Positions 43,630-53,800 of a stretch of DNA of 64,000 bases are shown one piece after another (the stretch's first letter is position 1; each line of letters starts with the position of its first letter). Under the pieces are notes generated by a model, which saw only the letters and a list, made by a program, of their open reading frames with translations, had not been told where the DNA came from and ran no database searches. The position numbers and the translations under genes were made by a program. Source of the DNA: JBGUVL01 sp964370395 (GTDB lineage Bacteria; Bacillota_I; Bacilli_A; Erysipelotrichales; Erysipelotrichaceae); NCBI GenBank assembly GCA_964370395.1, contig CAYJIZ010000006.1, forward strand, positions 1 to 64,000. The letters run 5' to 3'.

Positions 43630-44691
43630 ATGATTAATAGTATAACACTTAGTAACGTGTGGACGATTACCACCATATTACTGGACATTACAATTATCGC
43701 AATAGTGATTTACTATTGTTTAAAAATTGTGAAAAATAATTCTAGAACAATGCAAATATTCAAAGGAATCATGTTTATTATCATTATCAATGGTTTGGCA
43801 CAATTGCTAAATCTTGCAACGGTAGAAAACTTGACGCAACAATGTTTGAATTGGGGATTTTTAGCGTTAATTATCATCTTTCAACCTGAGATTCGTTCTG
43901 TGCTTGAAAAGATGGGAAAAACGATGATTTTTTCTCGTATCACAACACTTACTGTGAACGAACGTGAACGCTTAGTAAACGAGTTAGTAAAAACGAGCGT
44001 ACAATTATCAAAAACAAAAACAGGAGCGATTATCTCAATTGAACAATCGCAATCCTTAAGCGATTATATTAAAACAGGAACAGCGATGAACTCAGTGGTA
44101 TCGAGTGAATTGTTATGTTCTATTTTCCAATACGGTACACCATTACACGATGGTGCAGTTATTTTACAAGGGGATAAGATTGCGTGTGCAAGTGCTTATT
44201 TTCCACCAACAACCAGAGAATTCCCATCAAGTTATGGGGCAAGACATCGTGCTGCTGTGGGGATTAGTGAAATTAGCGATTGTGTAACTATTGTTGTGTC
44301 TGAAGAAAGTGGTGACATTTCAATTGCACGTGAAGGAAATCTAATTAAGATGAACGAACGTGAGTTAAAAGAATACTTGCTTATGACACTTTGCCAAACG
44401 AGTGCAGAAGTGAACAAAGAAGCAGTGGAAAAAACGACAGATGTTGAAAAAATTGATGATTCGACTTCATTGAAAGATATTCGTGATGACAATAAAACAA
44501 AAATAAGTTTTATTCAAAAAGCGAAACGCAATAAGAAAACAAGTGAAGAAAGTACGATAGTTCATAAAGAAGAAAGTGAACCATCATTGAAACGTGGTCG
44601 TAAGAGCACAAAGATTAAAGCAGAGGAAATTGTAGCTCCACAAAAGAAGCGTAAAACTTCGACTAAGAAAAAAGAAGGGAGTGATTCCTAA
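43630..44691 (+). CDS. cdaA: Membrane diadenylate cyclase CdaA
   Basis: Synthesises c-di-AMP from two ATP. Three membrane helices fill about 5-90, followed by the DisA_N catalytic domain (about 110-260) with LHDGAVIL near 175 and the RHR motif GARHRAAVG near 204. The 353-residue protein is longer than the usual 270, because of a C-terminal lysine-rich tail (about 275-353, repeated KKR/KTS patterns) that looks disordered. c-di-AMP controls potassium and osmotic balance and is needed for wall integrity. First gene of the conserved cdaA-cdaR-glmM operon. Confidence 0.94.
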   Translation: MINSITLSNVWTITTILLDITIIAIVIYYCLKIVKNNSRTMQIFKGIMFIIIINGLAQLLNLATVENLTQQCLNWGFLALIIIFQPEIRSVLEKMGKTMIFSRITTLTVNERERLVNELVKTSVQLSKTKTGAIISIEQSQSLSDYIKTGTAMNSVVSSELLCSIFQYGTPLHDGAVILQGDKIACASAYFPPTTREFPSSYGARHRAAVGISEISDCVTIVVSEESGDISIAREGNLIKMNERELKEYLLMTLCQTSAEVNKEAVEKTTDVEKIDDSTSLKDIRDDNKTKISFIQKAKRNKKTSEESTIVHKEESEPSLKRGRKSTKIKAEEIVAPQKKRKTSTKKKEGSDS

Positions 44692-46061
44692 TGGCAAAAA
44701 GAAATAAGAAACCGTTAAATGCTGAAAAGAAATTAGAATTAGCACAAGCGATTGCAAAGAAATCACAATCCTTTAAACGTACGTACGAAAGTGTAGAGAG
44801 CACGTTTGTAAAAGCGTTCCGCTCTGTTTCTTCGTGGATTGACTATGTATTATTTAACCAACGTTTTTCTAAGTTGGTAGCCCTATGTTTGGCGATTGTA
44901 TTGTACCTAGTATTAAATGGTCCATTACAATCCAGTATTTTTGTTAGTAACATTCAACAAGTAGTCACACTAGAAAATGTGAAAGTAACAAGTAACATTA
45001 GTGCGAGTGTTTATGAGGTGACAGGATTACCTGAAACGGTAACGGTTGATGTGAAGGGTGACAGTGCTGATGTGCAGTTTGCTGCCCAACAAAAAGATTC
45101 GTACCAAGTAATGGCTGACCTTGAAGTGTTTGGAGAAGGAACACACGAAGTAAAATTAGAACCTGTGAACTTCTCAGATAAAGTGGAAGTATCGATTCAA
45201 CCAAGTACAGCACTTGTTACGATTAAAAAGAAAATTTCACGTTCCTTTGTTGTAGGATATGACTTTATTAATACGGATAAGTTAGATAAGATCTATTCAT
45301 TAGGAACACCAGAGTTCTCACAAAAAGAAGTAATCGTACGTGCAAGTGAAGATACGATTAACCGTATCTCTTATGTAAAAGCATTGATTAATGTTGAAGG
45401 AATCAAAGCAGACTTTACACAAGATGCGACACTTGTGGCATATGATCAAGATGGAGAACGTATCAAAGTAGATATTTTACCAGAAAAGGTTACGGTGAAA
45501 GTCAATGTGACAACACCACACAAAGAAGTACCGATTGAAGTTGTTCCAGAGGGAACGATGGAAGATGGACTAGCGATTGAATCTTATACATTAGATCATT
45601 CTTCGATCACGGTTTATGCACCACAAAATGTATTGGATGAAGTGAACAAAGTAGAGATTAGTGTACCTGTTAATAAGATTAAGGCAGATACAACAATTAC
45701 TATGCCAGTGATGTTACCTTCTGGTGTATCCAAAGGAAACATTACAAAAGTGAAGATTAACTTAAAAGTAGGGAAGTCGACATCGAAAGAAATAAATGAT
45801 GTAGCGATTTCTTATAAAAACTATGATGATCAATTTAAAATTGTATTAGGTGATTCTTCTGCGAAAACGACAGTGGTCGCAAAAGGTGCAAAAAATGTAT
45901 TGGAATCTATCAAAGCCACAGACATTGATGTGGTGATGGATTTAGAAGGGTACAATCGCGCGGGAACGTATGAAGTGCCATTAAAAGTAAGTGGTAAAAA
46001 TAAATTAGCAACGTATTTATTAAAGAATACGACAATTAAAATAACATTGGAGGCAAAATAG
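44691..46061 (+). CDS. cdaR: CdaR, YbbR-domain regulator of the diadenylate cyclase
   Basis: A 456-residue bitopic protein. A basic cytoplasmic N-terminus (about 60 residues) is followed by one membrane helix (LVALCLAIVLYLVLNGPL, about 65-82). An extracellular chain of YbbR repeats (about four, 95-450) follows, each starting with a V-x-V-x-x-x-G/P strand (for example VTGLPETVTVDVKGD, VTVKVNVTTPHKEVPIEV). It modulates CdaA. Start overlaps the cdaA stop (TAATG). It is followed by glmM after one base. Confidence 0.93.
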   Translation: MAKRNKKPLNAEKKLELAQAIAKKSQSFKRTYESVESTFVKAFRSVSSWIDYVLFNQRFSKLVALCLAIVLYLVLNGPLQSSIFVSNIQQVVTLENVKVTSNISASVYEVTGLPETVTVDVKGDSADVQFAAQQKDSYQVMADLEVFGEGTHEVKLEPVNFSDKVEVSIQPSTALVTIKKKISRSFVVGYDFINTDKLDKIYSLGTPEFSQKEVIVRASEDTINRISYVKALINVEGIKADFTQDATLVAYDQDGERIKVDILPEKVTVKVNVTTPHKEVPIEVVPEGTMEDGLAIESYTLDHSSITVYAPQNVLDEVNKVEISVPVNKIKADTTITMPVMLPSGVSKGNITKVKINLKVGKSTSKEINDVAISYKNYDDQFKIVLGDSSAKTTVVAKGAKNVLESIKATDIDVVMDLEGYNRAGTYEVPLKVSGKNKLATYLLKNTTIKITLEAK

Positions 46062-46062
46062 A

Positions 46063-47403
46063 ATGGGGAAGTATTTTGGAACAGATGGAGCAAGAGGTAG
46101 AGCGAACGAAAAGTTAACGCTAGAAATGGCGATTAAAATCGGTCAATTTATCGGAAGCTATTACACGAAAGAAAAACATGCGAAAATCGTGATTGGAAAA
46201 GATACACGATTATCAAGTGATATGTTTGAAGCAGCAATCGTTGCTGGTGCAACAAGTATGGGTGCTAACGTTTATGTAGTTGGGACATGTCCAACTCCTT
46301 GTGTATCGTACTTGATTCGCAAAGATAAGTTTGATTGTGGAGTGATGATTAGTGCTTCTCATAACCCGTTCTATGACAATGGGATTAAATTATTTAACCA
46401 CTTAGGAAAAAAGATGGATCCTGAAGTAGAAGCGATGATTGAAGATTACATCGATGGTAAATTATCTTTGGACTATGCTATTGATGAAAAAGTAGGACAA
46501 CGTATTGATTATTCTGAAAGTTTGTCTTTGTATGAATCATGGTTAAAAAACATCGTAGATGTGGATTTAACAGGAATGAACATTGCCATCGATTTAGCAA
46601 ATGGTAGTGCGACATCATGTGCTTTGGATACCCTACGTGATTTGGGTGCAAAATGTAAAGTCATTCATACAACACCAGATGGAATCAACATTAATACGAA
46701 CTGTGGTTCTACCCATCCTGAAGATTTGCAAGCATTGATGCGTACAGGAAAATACAACGTCGGGTTTGCTTTTGATGGCGATGCGGATCGTTTGATTGCC
46801 GTGAATGAAGAAGGTGCTTTGTTTGATGGAGATCACATCTTATATGTATGTGGTAACTACTATGATAAAGTAAACAAATTAAATAAGAATACGATTGTTA
46901 CCACGGTTATGGCTAACCTTGGATTCTACAAAGCGATGGAAACATGTGGGATTCATACCGAACAAACTGCGGTGGGAGACAAATACGTATTTGAATGCAT
47001 GGAAGAAAATGATTACTCGATTGGTGGAGAACAATCCGGTCATATCATCTTCAAAGAACATGCGAATACAGGAGATGGATTATTAACTGCGTTAAAGTTA
47101 TTAGAAGTAATGACGCACGAAAACAAATCACTAAAACAATTAAGTGAAGGATTAACCATTTATCCTCAATTATTAGTGAACATTCGAGTGAAAAACAAGG
47201 ATGAAGCAATGGCAGACGAAGCCGTATTATCGGAAGTAGACAAAGTGAGTGCTGCTTTAGGTGAGGAAGGTCGTATCTTAGTAAGAACGAGTGGAACCGA
47301 ACCTTTGGTACGTGTTATGGTCGAAGCAAAAAGCGATGAACTATGCCAACAATATGTTTACCAAGTAATTGATGTGATTAAACAAAGAGGTTTAGAAGAG
47401 TAA
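46063..47403 (+). CDS. glmM: Phosphoglucosamine mutase
   Basis: Cytoplasmic enzyme of 446 residues, normal length. It converts glucosamine-6-phosphate, the GlmS product, to glucosamine-1-phosphate for UDP-GlcNAc. Signatures: MGKYFGTDGARG at the start, active-site serine in MISASHNPFYDNGIK near 100, metal-binding loop FDGDADRLI near 241, GGEQSGHI near 325, and phosphate loop VRTSGTEPLVRVMVEA near 408. GGAGG precedes the ATG. Third gene of the c-di-AMP operon, where GlmM also binds CdaA in other species. Confidence 0.96.
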   Translation: MGKYFGTDGARGRANEKLTLEMAIKIGQFIGSYYTKEKHAKIVIGKDTRLSSDMFEAAIVAGATSMGANVYVVGTCPTPCVSYLIRKDKFDCGVMISASHNPFYDNGIKLFNHLGKKMDPEVEAMIEDYIDGKLSLDYAIDEKVGQRIDYSESLSLYESWLKNIVDVDLTGMNIAIDLANGSATSCALDTLRDLGAKCKVIHTTPDGININTNCGSTHPEDLQALMRTGKYNVGFAFDGDADRLIAVNEEGALFDGDHILYVCGNYYDKVNKLNKNTIVTTVMANLGFYKAMETCGIHTEQTAVGDKYVFECMEENDYSIGGEQSGHIIFKEHANTGDGLLTALKLLEVMTHENKSLKQLSEGLTIYPQLLVNIRVKNKDEAMADEAVLSEVDKVSAALGEEGRILVRTSGTEPLVRVMVEAKSDELCQQYVYQVIDVIKQRGLEE

Positions 47404-47408
47404 ATAAT

Positions 47409-47440
47409 AATACTAGAGTATCGTCTCTAGTATTTTATTT
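47409..47440 (+). terminator. Terminator of the cdaA-cdaR-glmM operon
   Basis: AATACTAGAG pairs with CTCTAGTATT around a five-base loop and is followed by a T-rich run. Confidence 0.82.
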
Positions 47441-47447
47441 TCAAAGA

Positions 47448-47523
47448 GATAGTAAACTATCACATAATTTTTGATGATTAAACATAAATAACAACTGTTT
47501 TTTTCACATAATTTTGATACAAT
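47448..47523 (+). promoter_or_regulatory. Promoter and repeat sites of the second two-component system
   Basis: GATAGT-AA-ACTATC (47448-47461) is a near-perfect palindrome. The direct repeat TCACATAATTTT occurs at 47460 and again at 47504, 44 bases apart, the second copy running into an extended -10 TGATACAAT (47515-47523). The layout suggests binding of the regulator encoded next. Confidence 0.55.
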
Positions 47524-47547
47524 GATAATAACGAGAAGGTGATGTAA

Positions 47548-48204
47548 ATGAAAAAAGTAATTTGTGTCGTAGAAGACGAAAAAGATTTAAACGAATTAGT
47601 AAAACGTTATCTTGAAAAAGAAGGGTACGAAGTACGTTCGTATTTGACTTTTGATGAGGCTAGCGAGCATACCAAAGATGACGATGTGCATATGTGGGTA
47701 TTGGACATCATGTTAGACGATAAGAGTGGATTTGATCTGATTGAAGAAATTCGTAGTACAGGAAGTGAAATACCAGTTATTTTCATGAGTGCGAGAGACA
47801 AAGAATTCGATCGTATTATCGGTCTTGAAAAAGGAAGTGATGACTATATCACGAAACCATTCTCACCAAAAGAACTAGTATTACGTGTCAACAATATTAT
47901 GAAACGTGCCTACAAAGAAAGTAACCGTATTTTAGTTGATGGGTATGAATTGGATGAAGAACAACGTAAAGTATTCGATCAAAATGAAGAAATCGATTTG
48001 ACGACAAAAGAGTTTGATTTATTGATGATGTTTATTCGCAATAAGGGGATCGCATTCTCACGTGAAAAGATATTAGAAAACGTTTGGGAAGATAACTATT
48101 TTGGAAGCGATCGTGTTGTCGATGATACATTGCGTCGTTTGCGTAAGAAATTGCCTAAGTTAAATATTCATACCATTTATGGATTTGGGTACCGATTAGG
48201 ATAA
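47548..48204 (+). CDS. OmpR-family response regulator
   Basis: A 218-residue cytoplasmic regulator. The receiver has VVEDEKDLN at the start, phospho-acceptor in MWVLDIMLDDKSG near 53, and the Lys in DYITKPFSPKEL near 101. The winged-helix effector spans about 125-217 (IDLTTKEFDLLMMFIRNKGIAFS, VDDTLRRLRKKLP, YGFGYRLG). AGAAGGTG precedes the ATG. Partner of the kinase that overlaps its stop codon (TAATG). Stimulus unknown. Confidence 0.93.
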   Translation: MKKVICVVEDEKDLNELVKRYLEKEGYEVRSYLTFDEASEHTKDDDVHMWVLDIMLDDKSGFDLIEEIRSTGSEIPVIFMSARDKEFDRIIGLEKGSDDYITKPFSPKELVLRVNNIMKRAYKESNRILVDGYELDEEQRKVFDQNEEIDLTTKEFDLLMMFIRNKGIAFSREKILENVWEDNYFGSDRVVDDTLRRLRKKLPKLNIHTIYGFGYRLG

Positions 48205-49577
48205 TGAGACGTTTTAATCGATGGGTAAAACGATTGTCGCTTTCGCAACAGTTGTTTATGCTAATCTTTGCTTTTATTACGTTTTTCGCGTTTTTCTTCT
48301 TTATTTATATTTCTAACAATGTCTCTCGTTATACAGACAACCAAATGTTTTCTGTATTGCGTAGTTACCAAGACAATGTAGTTTATTTTTATAAAGATTA
48401 TACCCAAAACGGCGAAGCGTTGGTCCGTTCTGAAGCCAACGATAATTCCGACTACTTAACTTATTATTTTGAAGTAAAAGATAATGAGATTGTGAAAGAA
48501 ATCGGATTGGGTAGTGATCCTGTTGGGGAAAAAATGATGAATGAGATTCGTACGCAAGTTAGTTTTTATGCAAGTTTGGATGAAACATTGCGTAGTAAAA
48601 GTGGGATTGAAACAAAATACACAGGTAAAGGAAGTTCGTATACGTATTATTCCATTGTAGAGTTAAGCGATGGAACGATTATGGTTAACTTATTAAATAA
48701 TCGTTATCCACAACAATTTCGAGATGACTTATTAAATAGTGTAATCGATATTACGGTATTTGTAGTTGGGATATTCTTTATTATCTTAATGTTATGGGTA
48801 GGATATTTAATCCATCCATTGAACCAAATTCGTACGTATATAGAAAAGATTAAGTTAGGGAAAGAGGCAACCCTGCGTGTGAATCGAGAAGATGAAATTG
48901 GAGAACTTGCGCATGCGTTAGTAAATATGCGTGAAGAGCTACAACGACAAGAAAAAACAAAAGAAGAAATGATTCATAACATTTCGCATGATTTAAAAAC
49001 ACCAATCGCGACGATTAAGTCGTATGCGGAAAGTATTAAAGATGGAATTTATCCTTACGATACATTAGAAAAAAGCGTTGATGTGATTATCGACAATGCA
49101 GGTCGTTTGGAAAAGAAAGTACATAACTTATTGTTTATGAATCGCATTGAATATTTAGCGAGTCAGGAACAAGATGAAATTATGTGCGATATGAAAGGCA
49201 TTGTTGAGACAGTTGTCATGAACACGAAAGTGATTCGTCCTGAAATTGAAGTAGAAGCAAATTTAGAAACTTCTTACTTTAGAGGAGGGGAAGAATCTTG
49301 GCGTGTTGCCGTTGAGAATGTTCTTGAAAATGCATTGCGTTATGCCCAAACACAAATTGTTATCACGTTAGATGAAAAGCAATTGTGTATCTATAATGAT
49401 GGTCCACAATTTAAAGAGGATCAGATGTCTACTTTATTCAAACCATTTGAAAAAGGACAAGGTGGACAGTTTGGTTTAGGACTATCGATTGTTCAAAAAG
49501 TAGTGAGTACAAATAAGTATCGAGTGGAAGCAGAAAATGTGGAAACCGGTGGTGTTATTTTCAAAATAATGAAATAA
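48204..49577 (+). CDS. Sensor histidine kinase with HAMP domain
   Basis: A 457-residue membrane kinase. Membrane helices at about 15-38 and 177-199 flank an extracellular sensor of about 135 residues. HAMP runs about 200-250, HisKA has HNISHDLKTPIATIKSYAES near 258, and the ATPase domain shows NVLENALRYA, IYNDGPQF, GQGGQFGLGLSIVQKVV. Partner of the regulator just before it, and possibly functionally linked to the wall-precursor operon next door, which is inference from position only. A terminator follows. Confidence 0.93.
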   Translation: MRRFNRWVKRLSLSQQLFMLIFAFITFFAFFFFIYISNNVSRYTDNQMFSVLRSYQDNVVYFYKDYTQNGEALVRSEANDNSDYLTYYFEVKDNEIVKEIGLGSDPVGEKMMNEIRTQVSFYASLDETLRSKSGIETKYTGKGSSYTYYSIVELSDGTIMVNLLNNRYPQQFRDDLLNSVIDITVFVVGIFFIILMLWVGYLIHPLNQIRTYIEKIKLGKEATLRVNREDEIGELAHALVNMREELQRQEKTKEEMIHNISHDLKTPIATIKSYAESIKDGIYPYDTLEKSVDVIIDNAGRLEKKVHNLLFMNRIEYLASQEQDEIMCDMKGIVETVVMNTKVIRPEIEVEANLETSYFRGGEESWRVAVENVLENALRYAQTQIVITLDEKQLCIYNDGPQFKEDQMSTLFKPFEKGQGGQFGLGLSIVQKVVSTNKYRVEAENVETGGVIFKIMK

Positions 49578-49579
49578 AA

Positions 49580-49610
49580 AGAAAGACCTGGTTATATTCG
49601 GGTCTTTTTT
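49580..49610 (+). terminator. Terminator of the second two-component system
   Basis: AAAGACC (49582-49588) pairs with GGTCTTT (49601-49607), then T. Confidence 0.8.
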
Positions 49611-49642
49611 GACGATATTTCATTTTTGTCTGTTTATATAAC

Positions 49643-49671
49643 TTGTAAAAAATGTAAAATACGGATATAAT
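49643..49671 (+). promoter_or_regulatory. Promoter of the LuxR-type regulator
   Basis: TTGTAA (49643-49648), exactly 17 bases, TATAAT (49666-49671). Confidence 0.75.
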
Positions 49672-49713
49672 GCAATTAGACAGATACAATTGAATATGAT
49701 AGGAGGAATAAAA

Positions 49714-50733
49714 ATGGAAACAAATGATAGCTGTTTTGATAGGCCACCATTACCTTTTATGCAAGCGAGCTTCGATTATATGAATTCGCAAGCATACATT
49801 GATTGTATTGATGAGGAAGAAATGCAAGCAGTTGCATGTTGTGAAAGACATTACTATCGAGCAGAGGGGGAAAAGTGTGTCGCATTGGCGAAAACACTAC
49901 TTGCCTCTAAATCGTATTCCATTCGTACTTCCGCTTCTTTGATGTTTATCTTTGGAAGCTTAGGAGCAGGGGATCCAAAAAGTGCGATGCAGTTGATGAT
50001 GAAAATACGACAGGAATACGAAATGAAAATTATGCAAGGCATACCACGTTCTGATCAAGAAAAGTTATATGCAGCATTTGTAAGTAATTTAACTTCCGTT
50101 TTATTGCATCTTACCGATATGCCTTTTATCGATATGGATGTAAAGAAACTGCCAGGTGGAATACGCTTGATTGCACTGTATGTAATTGCGCATCATCACT
50201 ATTTAAAGAAAGAGTATGGAAGAGTAGTTGGAATTGTTGAAACATCGTTATCGTTATCGACGACTAGATATCCAATCGGTGAGATTTATTTGCACTTGAT
50301 TGCGAGTGTTGCCTACATGAATATGGAAGATGACAAACACGCGCAAGAACATTTTTTTGCAGCATGGCAAATCGCAAAACCAGAAGGGTACATTGAACCT
50401 TTCGCAGAACACCATGGATTACTTCATGGGATGGTGGAAGTCCATTTACGGAAAACAGAACCAGAGGCGTATGAAAAAATCATACGACAGGTGTACATCT
50501 TCGCCGATGCATGGCGACAAGTACACAATCCAGAGACAGGAAATAGCATTGCAGACAATCTGACAACCTTAGAGTTTACGATTGCGATGCTAGCTAGTAG
50601 AGGATGGAGCAATAAGAAAATAGCAGCGCATGTTGGCGTTGCTCTTAGTACTGTCAAAACGCACATGTACACGGTTTATCAAAAGCTTGGAATTAAGAGC
50701 CGAAAAGAATTAGAACAGTATATGTTGAAGTAA
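49714..50733 (+). CDS. LuxR-type transcriptional regulator with helical N-terminal domain
   Basis: A 339-residue protein. The last 60 residues are a LuxR/GerE helix-turn-helix: MLASRGWSNKKIAAHVGVALSTVKTHMYTVYQKLGIKSRKEL. The first 270 residues are all helical and look like tetratricopeptide-type repeats, as in the C-terminal half of MalT-like regulators, but no ATPase domain is present. No receiver domain, so not a response regulator. AGGAGG lies seven bases before ATG 49714. It lies directly upstream of the large dockerin/cohesin surface protein gene, so it may control that region; this is inference from position. Confidence 0.85.
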   Translation: METNDSCFDRPPLPFMQASFDYMNSQAYIDCIDEEEMQAVACCERHYYRAEGEKCVALAKTLLASKSYSIRTSASLMFIFGSLGAGDPKSAMQLMMKIRQEYEMKIMQGIPRSDQEKLYAAFVSNLTSVLLHLTDMPFIDMDVKKLPGGIRLIALYVIAHHHYLKKEYGRVVGIVETSLSLSTTRYPIGEIYLHLIASVAYMNMEDDKHAQEHFFAAWQIAKPEGYIEPFAEHHGLLHGMVEVHLRKTEPEAYEKIIRQVYIFADAWRQVHNPETGNSIADNLTTLEFTIAMLASRGWSNKKIAAHVGVALSTVKTHMYTVYQKLGIKSRKELEQYMLK

Positions 50734-50742
50734 AAAAGAAAG

Positions 50743-50782
50743 AAAAAGATGCTTGAAAAGCCCTTAACAAGCGTCTTTTTTT
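50743..50782 (+). terminator. Terminator after the LuxR-type gene
   Basis: AAAAAGATGCTTG pairs with CAAGCGTCTTTTT, one wobble, ending in T. Confidence 0.85.
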
Positions 50783-50825
50783 AATGTCTCATACTTTTTG
50801 AGTGTGAAAAGTAGGATGTATGTTT

Positions 50826-50844
50826 TGTAAGCGCATGCTACAAT
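50826..50844 (+). promoter_or_regulatory. cre-like site overlapping the -10 of the large surface protein gene
   Basis: TGTAAGCGCATGCT (50826-50839) matches the catabolite-responsive consensus well and runs into TACAAT (50839-50844), the likely -10. A bound CcpA-type regulator would block this promoter. Confidence 0.55.
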
Positions 50845-50892
50845 TTTCGTACAGAGAAATAGTATCGCTTTACACCTAGGGAGGACAATGAA

Positions 50893-53800
50893 ATGAAGCA
50901 GAGAATGATAAATTGTCTGATAGTGTTAGGCCTGATTATTACGATGGTTCCTATGGGCACCAATCCAATCATGGCTAAGGATTATACACTATACGGAGAC
51001 GCAGACAATAATAATCAGATTAACATACAGGATGTTAACTTGATGGAGCGCTATTTAAATGGCGAGCAAGAAGCAATCAAAAAGATTGATTTAGAAAAAG
51101 CAGATATTGATGTAGATGGAAAAGTAAATCAAAAAGATGTGCAACTTTTAAAAGATTACTTAGTAGGTAATGTGGAAAGTTTAACACCAGATGTCTTTAC
51201 CATCACATTTGATACAGCAGGTGGTAGTGCTATTAAACCGATGAAAGTCGGAAAAGGGTACACACTAATTAAAGAAATACCACGACCAGCAAAAGAGGGA
51301 TATCTATTTGTTGAGTGGAAAAAAGAAGATGGTAAAACATTTTACCAAGAAGATGCTATTGTCTCAAATATGACATTAACAGCAGTATACCAAAATGCTG
51401 GAATCAATGAACAAGTGCATATTGATACATTTACTTTAGATGATCAAGAATCATCGTTATCGTTTAAGATTAAAAGTACATTACCAAATGCAAAAGAAGT
51501 ACTATCGAGAATAAGAGTATTCCCAAAAGATGGATCAGATCCAGTGGAAATCGTTGTTACTGAAATTGGTAACAACCTTTATGATGTAAAGGCAAAAGAC
51601 GGATTTTTACCAGGGGCTTCCTATGAATTGATTCTAAGTGATGAAATGACTTTTGAAGGAAAAGAAAAGGAAATTCGAAAAGCGACTTTTATTATCAAGA
51701 AAACAGAAGTCGATAACTTGCAATATAACAGCGATGTCGTTTTTATTAAAGATGACCAAGAGATGAAATATACAATAAATAATCAAACAGTAGATGTTTT
51801 AGATTCGTATTTATTAAGTAATGATAGCGGTACACAGAAAGTTACAGGGACTTTCCCAATGTCGCAAGCGAAACTAGAAATAAATGATATTGTTTGTATT
51901 TATGAAGATGTCGATCCTCGTAAACGTGATTATACAAAAGATGACTATAACGATGATGCGATTGCTTATGTTAAGATTACAAACGTAGAGGACAAATTGT
52001 ATACTTTTGCTAGTCTAAATGAAGATGAAGCGCAAGAAGTATTATTAATGCCTGATACCATTCCTTATAAAGTAAATAAGTTACCAACTAAGGAGACGGG
52101 AACGGTTTTAAAAAATAGCTATGATTCTGGTGCGAGAAGTGCGTTAGGATATGACAAAGCCCCAGAATTTAATGATGGCGATATCCTAGTCTTTTATACT
52201 GTAGATTTTGAAGATGCGAAGAAAGATACGCCTAGTGTGTATGCGCAAATTACAAAAACAACAGAAGATGAAGTAAGCTATAAAGTAGTAACAAGAGCAT
52301 ACATTGAAAAATTAATGCAGATGTATGTGAGTTCTGAGTTAGAAATGAACAAAGTTCTTACTGCTGAACAAGAAAAACAGATTTTGGATGATGTGAAGAA
52401 ACAAGCACAAAATGGTGGTTTTGTGGATGAAGCAACCAATTATATGTTTCAATCAGCAATGTCTTCTGAAACAACACAAAAAGAGTTATTAGCAAATGGC
52501 TTCAGCCAAGAAGAAATCAATGCCATTGCGAACGCACCAACGCCTGCAGCGGCAGCAGCAGCGGCTGGTGGAAGTCAGCGCTATGAGTTTGTTGTGGAAC
52601 AGACAACGATAAGTCCAAGAATTACGTATGATCAGCATTTCGAAAATGGGATAGGAGTAGGTTTACAATTTAGAGCCATCTTATCAATTGAAAAACAAAT
52701 TAGTCCAACTCGTAAAGATTCTATCAAAATCGATTTGAGTGCTGAGTTCTTTCAAGAAATAAAAGTTGATTTTGATGTGGATGTTGATCTGGATGTGGAG
52801 TGGATCGTTATTTATCCAGACTTCAAAGAATTAACTTGTAAAGCTTCCTTTAGTATTTTGAATTATACGACCGTATCGGTAGGAGCGAAAATATATACAG
52901 TTAGCGACGACTTGCAAAAATTTTGGAATGAATTATATAAAACATTCTCTGATTTGGCATTGCAAAAAGAAATTCGCCCTTTAAATCGTTTAAAAGTATT
53001 GGCAGAATATGCTGCCAATGGTAACCCAGTCACTTCGGACTACATGGGTGAAATCGATAAGATTAAAAATTCTTTACCAAGAATATCAGTAGATGGAAAA
53101 GACTACACACTTGATGCGTTGGAAGAAAAACTAGGCATGAAAGATGTAGGTAGTGAATTTAAAGAAGTATTAGGTGCGGATCAGCCAAGTGATAGTATCA
53201 TTGGTTTGGATCAATTAATGAATAAATACTCTACGATGCTTAGTAATGAAAGCGACTGGATCGAAGTATTAAATCAATCAATACTAAATGTAAAAGTCAG
53301 AGTTAAAATTGTAGAGATGAAAATTAGTGCGAATTTATTTATTCGTGCAAATGTGAATGTTGCCATTGGGGCAGATTTAGAATACAAAACAGGAAAACGA
53401 TATACTTTCTGGTTGAAGCTTAGTGCACAACAATCAGGAAGTAATGAGATGGATTTAATCGATGAACGTTTGGGTTTCCAATTTTATGTAATGGGGTCCA
53501 TCGGGATAAAAGCAGGAGTAAAAGTAGAATTCGCAATAGGATTGTTAAGTACAAGCATTGCGAGTGTAGGAGCCAATGTTGAATTTGGTCCTTATCTTAA
53601 GTTAAATGGTTACTTCTTCTATATTAATACCCGATATCGAGAGGCCAACCAAGACGATTGGAAAGTAGACGAAAAAATGCTTGGAGCGATGAATGTTGAC
53701 TTCGGTTTATTTGTAACCGTAAAATTCAAAGCGCAAGCCTTCGAGAACACAATCAAATATGAACCGACATTGTACAGTGGGGAATTTCCGTTAGTCACCG

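Noticed and set aside
50888..50896. ATG at 50888 as start of the large surface protein
   Set aside because: It reads ATG AAA TGA and stops at once; the next ATG at 50893 is in the long frame with correct spacing.
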